In this document: piece after piece, positions 61,682-64,000 of the stretch
Position numbering within the stretch: the stretch's first letter is position 1
Layout: every line of letters begins with the position of its first letter
Assembly (NCBI RefSeq): GCF_004363075.1
Contig: NZ_SNYN01000013.1
Location: 1 to 64,000, forward strand
DNA: 64,000 bases
Direction of reading: 5' to 3'
From: Actinorugispora endophytica
GTDB taxonomy: Bacteria > Actinomycetota > Actinomycetes > Streptosporangiales > Streptosporangiaceae
Translations under genes and position numbers: made by a program
Notes under the pieces: generated by a model
The model's database searches: none
What the model saw: the letters and a program-made list of their open reading frames with translations, nothing else
What the model was told of the DNA's origin: nothing

Positions 61682-61698
61682 CACCCCGGCGGGCCTGA

Positions 61699-61722
61699 CG
61701 CCGGCGTTCCGGGACGCCGGCG
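61699..61722. terminator. Bidirectional hairpin between convergent operons
   Basis: CGCCGGCGT (61699-61707) and ACGCCGGCG (61714-61722) with a 6-base loop, between the last gene of the plus operon and the stop of the minus-strand oxidoreductase. A wider pairing GGGCCTGAC (61691-61699) / GTCAGGCCC (61744-61752) can enclose it. Confidence 0.7.
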
Positions 61723-61744
61723 CCGGACCACCGGCGGGAGGGGG

Positions 61745-62677
61745 TCAGGCCCGGGCCGCGTCCCGGTCCAGGTCCTCCCGGAAGAGGTCGCCGTCCATCC
61801 ACACCGCGGCGCGGACGCCGTCGGCCGCGCCCAGGACCACCAGTGTCGTGGCGGTGGGGACCGCGGGCAGCTTGGCGGTGTCGCCCACCGCCGCGACGCC
61901 CGGCACGGTGGTCCGCTGGAGTTCGTCGACCCGGACCGTCCCGTCGGGCAGGATCTCGCACCCCAGCCCCGCCGCCAGCGGGGAGTGCTGGCGGGTGGGG
62001 GCCTTGTGGAAGACCGCACCCCGGGCCAGGACGCGCCCGTCGGCGAAGCGGACGGACACGGCGCCGGGTTCGCCGCCGACCTCGGCCACGGGGGCGGGGT
62101 CCACGCGCACGCCGCGCAGCGCGAGCCTGGCGGCGGTCTCCTCGGGAAGCGGTTCCGCGCCGTGGGTGCACAGCACGACGTCGGAGCTGAACCGGTCGGC
62201 GAGGTAGGCCGCGAGCGTCGCGTCGGCGGGATCGGAGTTGATCACGGCGAGCGTCTTCCCGGAGACCTCCCAGCCGTGGCAGAACGGGCAGTGGAACACG
62301 CCCCTGCCGAAGCGCTCGCGCAGCCCGGGGATGTCGTAGGGCTCGTCGATCTGGCCGGTGCCCAGGACCAGGCGGCGGGCGCGCTCGCGGGTGCCGTCGG
62401 TGAGCACCGCCTCGAAGTCCCCGACGCTCCCCGAGACGGCGGAGACGGTTCCGGGGCGCACCTCGACCGACGGGTAGGCCGCCAGTTCGGAGCGCCCGAT
62501 GGCGAGCATCCGGTCCGGGGGGAACCCGTCCCGGCTCAGCATCATGTGCATCTCCTCGGCGGGGGCGTTGCGCACCCTGCCGCCGTCGACCACCAGGACC
62601 CTGCGGTGCTGGCGGCCGAACACGAGTGCGGCGCTCAGCCCCGAGGGGCCGCCTCCGACCACGATCACGTCGAACAA
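61745..62677 (-). CDS. Thioredoxin reductase-like FAD oxidoreductase with CPFCHGWE motif
   Basis: Protein of 310 residues. FAD-binding VVGGGPSGLSAAL at the N-terminus, redox-active CPFC in FHCPFCHGWEV, and late GVAAVGDTAKLP. True thioredoxin reductases have CATCDG; CPxCHGWE is found in dithiol oxidases of the HlmI/GliT type and other actinobacterial relatives. It may oxidise a thiol, thiazoline or disulfide of the product or simply protect against its thiols. The start is TTG 62677 (GAGGAAG about 7 bases upstream), which is rare here. It follows the reductase gene after 79 bases. Confidence 0.8.
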   Translation of the reverse strand: MFDVIVVGGGPSGLSAALVFGRQHRRVLVVDGGRVRNAPAEEMHMMLSRDGFPPDRMLAIGRSELAAYPSVEVRPGTVSAVSGSVGDFEAVLTDGTRERARRLVLGTGQIDEPYDIPGLRERFGRGVFHCPFCHGWEVSGKTLAVINSDPADATLAAYLADRFSSDVVLCTHGAEPLPEETAARLALRGVRVDPAPVAEVGGEPGAVSVRFADGRVLARGAVFHKAPTRQHSPLAAGLGCEILPDGTVRVDELQRTTVPGVAAVGDTAKLPAVPTATTLVVLGAADGVRAAVWMDGDLFREDLDRDAARA

Positions 62678-62735
62678 CGGAACACTTCCTCACTTCTGTG
62701 GAAACTGGGGTCATCGCCGTTCATGTGGTGCCGGG

Positions 62736-62755
62736 CCCGCCCCGACCGGGGCGGG
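62736..62755 (-). terminator. GC hairpin after the reductase gene
   Basis: CCCGCCCC (62736-62743) and GGGGCGGG (62748-62755) with a GACC loop, touching the stop codon of the saccharopine-dehydrogenase-like gene. It may attenuate transcription into the downstream oxidoreductase gene. Confidence 0.45.
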
Positions 62756-62756
62756 G

Positions 62757-63839
62757 TCACCCGAGGTCGACCTCGTCGACCAGGGGGTCCCGGGACAGGG
62801 CGTCCAGCACCCCGCGCGGGTCCAGCACCGCGCTCGCGGCGTGCGCGCCCGCGGGCACCGCGCCCTCGGCCAGGGCGCGGGCCGCGAGGGCCGCGACCAC
62901 GCCGCTCAGCGCGTAGGAGTCGGGCGTGCGCAGGAGCAGCCGGGTCGGCGCGCCGCCGCCGCGCACCCGGGGCCGGGCGTGGAACAGCAGGGTGTACCAG
63001 GGGCCGCCGATCGCGATGTCGGCGTCGGCGGCGGCCACCACCGAGGGGACGTGCTCCTCGACCGGGAGGTCGTCCGCCGCCCAGGCCCGCGCCAGCGCCT
63101 CGGGGATGTGCTCCGAGACGTAGACCGTGTAGTTGCGCAGTTCGCCCACCCCCAGTTCCGCGGCGAGGTCGGCGGCCTCGGCGGACAGGAAGGGCCACGC
63201 GTGCACCCGGCCCCGGAACCCGGGCAGGGCCACCGAGCGCAGCGGCGCCAGGGCGCGTTCGACGACCCGGCCGCCCCGCCAGGCCGCGAGCGCGGAGCCG
63301 AAGCCGGGGCCCCGGGTGAGCAGGGCGTCGACCGCCGAGAGCGGCCCGATGGCCGCCGCCCCGCCGACGTAGACGTCCAGGCGCTCCAGCGGCCCCGACT
63401 CGGCCAGGACGCGCGGCAGGAGCCCCGACAGCCCGGGCATGAGGCCCGCGGAGAACACCGCGGACCGCCGCGCCAGCGCGGCCGGGGGGTCCGAGGCCAG
63501 CGCGCGCAGGGCCACCGCGTCGCCCGCGGCGTCGACGTAGTCGGCCCCGGCCGCGAGCGCGGCCCGGGCGACGGTGTCCAGCACCTGGTAGGAGGGTCCC
63601 GCGCAGTTGACGACGATCGAGCAGCCCTCGCAGTACGCCGCCAGCGACCCCGGGTCGCCCAGGTCGACCCGGACGGCCTCGGCCGCGCCTCCGGGGGCCC
63701 CGTCGGCGACGGCGCGGGCGCGCCCGAGGTCGCGGCCGCCCACGCGCAGCGGGCCCAGCCCGTAGCGGGAGAGGCGGTCCACCGCGACGCGGCCGACCGC
63801 GCCCGAGCCGCCCAGGACGCCGATCACGCGGCCGCTCAC
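62757..63839 (-). CDS. Saccharopine-dehydrogenase-family NAD(P)-dependent reductase
   Basis: Protein of 360 residues. Rossmann start IGVLGGSGAVGRVAVDRL, then CSIVVNCAGPSYQVLDTVARAALAAGADYVDAAGD, the trans-acting saccharopine dehydrogenase-like pattern. In yersiniabactin and pyochelin clusters a Gfo/Idh-like enzyme (Irp3, PchG) reduces a thiazoline to thiazolidine; this protein may do that or form a C-N bond, but it belongs to another family. GTG 63839 overlaps the stop of the upstream NRPS gene (GTGA), so it belongs to the same operon. Confidence 0.8.
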   Translation of the reverse strand: MSGRVIGVLGGSGAVGRVAVDRLSRYGLGPLRVGGRDLGRARAVADGAPGGAAEAVRVDLGDPGSLAAYCEGCSIVVNCAGPSYQVLDTVARAALAAGADYVDAAGDAVALRALASDPPAALARRSAVFSAGLMPGLSGLLPRVLAESGPLERLDVYVGGAAAIGPLSAVDALLTRGPGFGSALAAWRGGRVVERALAPLRSVALPGFRGRVHAWPFLSAEAADLAAELGVGELRNYTVYVSEHIPEALARAWAADDLPVEEHVPSVVAAADADIAIGGPWYTLLFHARPRVRGGGAPTRLLLRTPDSYALSGVVAALAARALAEGAVPAGAHAASAVLDPRGVLDALSRDPLVDEVDLG

Positions 63840-64000
63840 CGCGTCTCCCCGGCGGGCCGGGCCGCCGCGGCCACGCCCGCGACGGTGGGCGCGTCCAGGA
63901 AGTCGCGCACCCCCAGCAGCAGTCCGGCCTCCCCGGCCAGCCGGGCCAGCGCGCGCACGGCCAGCAGGGAGTCCCCGCCGAGCCGGAAGAAGTCCGCGCC
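63836..64000 (-). CDS. NRPS C-terminal carrier domain (partial, runs off window)
   Basis: The last 54 residues of a larger protein: GADFFRLGGDSLLAVRALARL is the second half of a peptidyl carrier domain with the phosphopantetheine Ser in GGDSL. The rest of the gene is beyond 64,000. It shows that the minus-strand operon begins with an NRPS or a free carrier protein. It overlaps the reductase gene by four bases. Confidence 0.9.
   Translation of the reverse strand, partial: GADFFRLGGDSLLAVRALARLAGEAGLLLGVRDFLDAPTVAGVAAAARPAGETR

Noticed and set aside
61745-62677. Housekeeping thioredoxin reductase (trxB)
   Set aside because: The redox motif is CPFCHGWE, not CATCDG, there is no adjacent trxA, and it lies in the metallophore operon.

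Overview
The window is very GC-rich, densely coded chromosomal DNA from an actinomycete. RbpA with a perfect sigma-R-type promoter, an Rv3235-family protein, an F420/nitroreductase-like (DDN) protein, Tat and lipoprotein signals and frequent GTG starts all fit this. The gene set looks like Nocardiopsis or a near relative (Streptosporangiales), but that genus call is inference. I saw no rRNA, tRNA, CRISPR array, transposase or phage gene.

Positions 1-17.6 kb hold ordinary core and accessory genes: FxsA, a HAD phosphatase, rbpA, a P450 that has lost its ExxR motif, a large LuxR-type regulator, a DDN-type protein, a secreted S37-type peptidase, an UMF1-type transporter with a glycerophosphodiesterase, a membrane Ser/Thr kinase, a DUF817 protein, a WYL regulator with a flavin reductase, and a PLP-dependent dehydratase. 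Positions 17.9-26.7 kb hold a beta-helix protein fused to two CbxX-type AAA+ domains, a two-gene ATP-grasp/CocE-type hydrolase operon and a zinc alcohol dehydrogenase. Positions 26.7-43.4 kb are rich in signalling genes: two SpoIIE-type phosphatases and a multi-HAMP hybrid histidine kinase, with recD2, a methyltransferase, a Tat-exported FAD oxidase, a GH63-like hydrolase and a two-domain VOC protein.

From 43.7 kb to the right edge lies a biosynthetic cluster that I read as a zinc-responsive metallophore system related to yersiniabactin, pyochelin and coelibactin. A sigma-70-like promoter (TTGACC-17-TATAAA) is followed at once by a Zur/Fur-like palindrome. It drives eight closely packed genes: an NRPS (ArCP-Cy-A-PCP, Cys-like code), a PKS/NRPS (KS-AT-KR-ACP-Cy-TE), an Opp/Cnt-type importer (lipoprotein, two permeases, fused double ATPase) and two free-standing methyltransferases. 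These two resemble the methyltransferase domains that sit inside HMWP1 of yersiniabactin. A convergent operon entering from beyond 64,000 carries the end of another NRPS, a saccharopine-dehydrogenase-like reductase and a thioredoxin-reductase-like enzyme with a CPFCHGWE motif. The terminal Cy-TE module has no carrier protein of its own, so a carrier must act in trans. Synthesis and re-uptake genes share one operon.

A second theme is a set of long imperfect hairpins at the 3' ends of genes. They fall into at least two families, and several copies begin exactly at the TAG stop codon of the gene before them. Two inverted copies form a 456-bp inverted repeat between recD2 and the second spoIIE-type gene.
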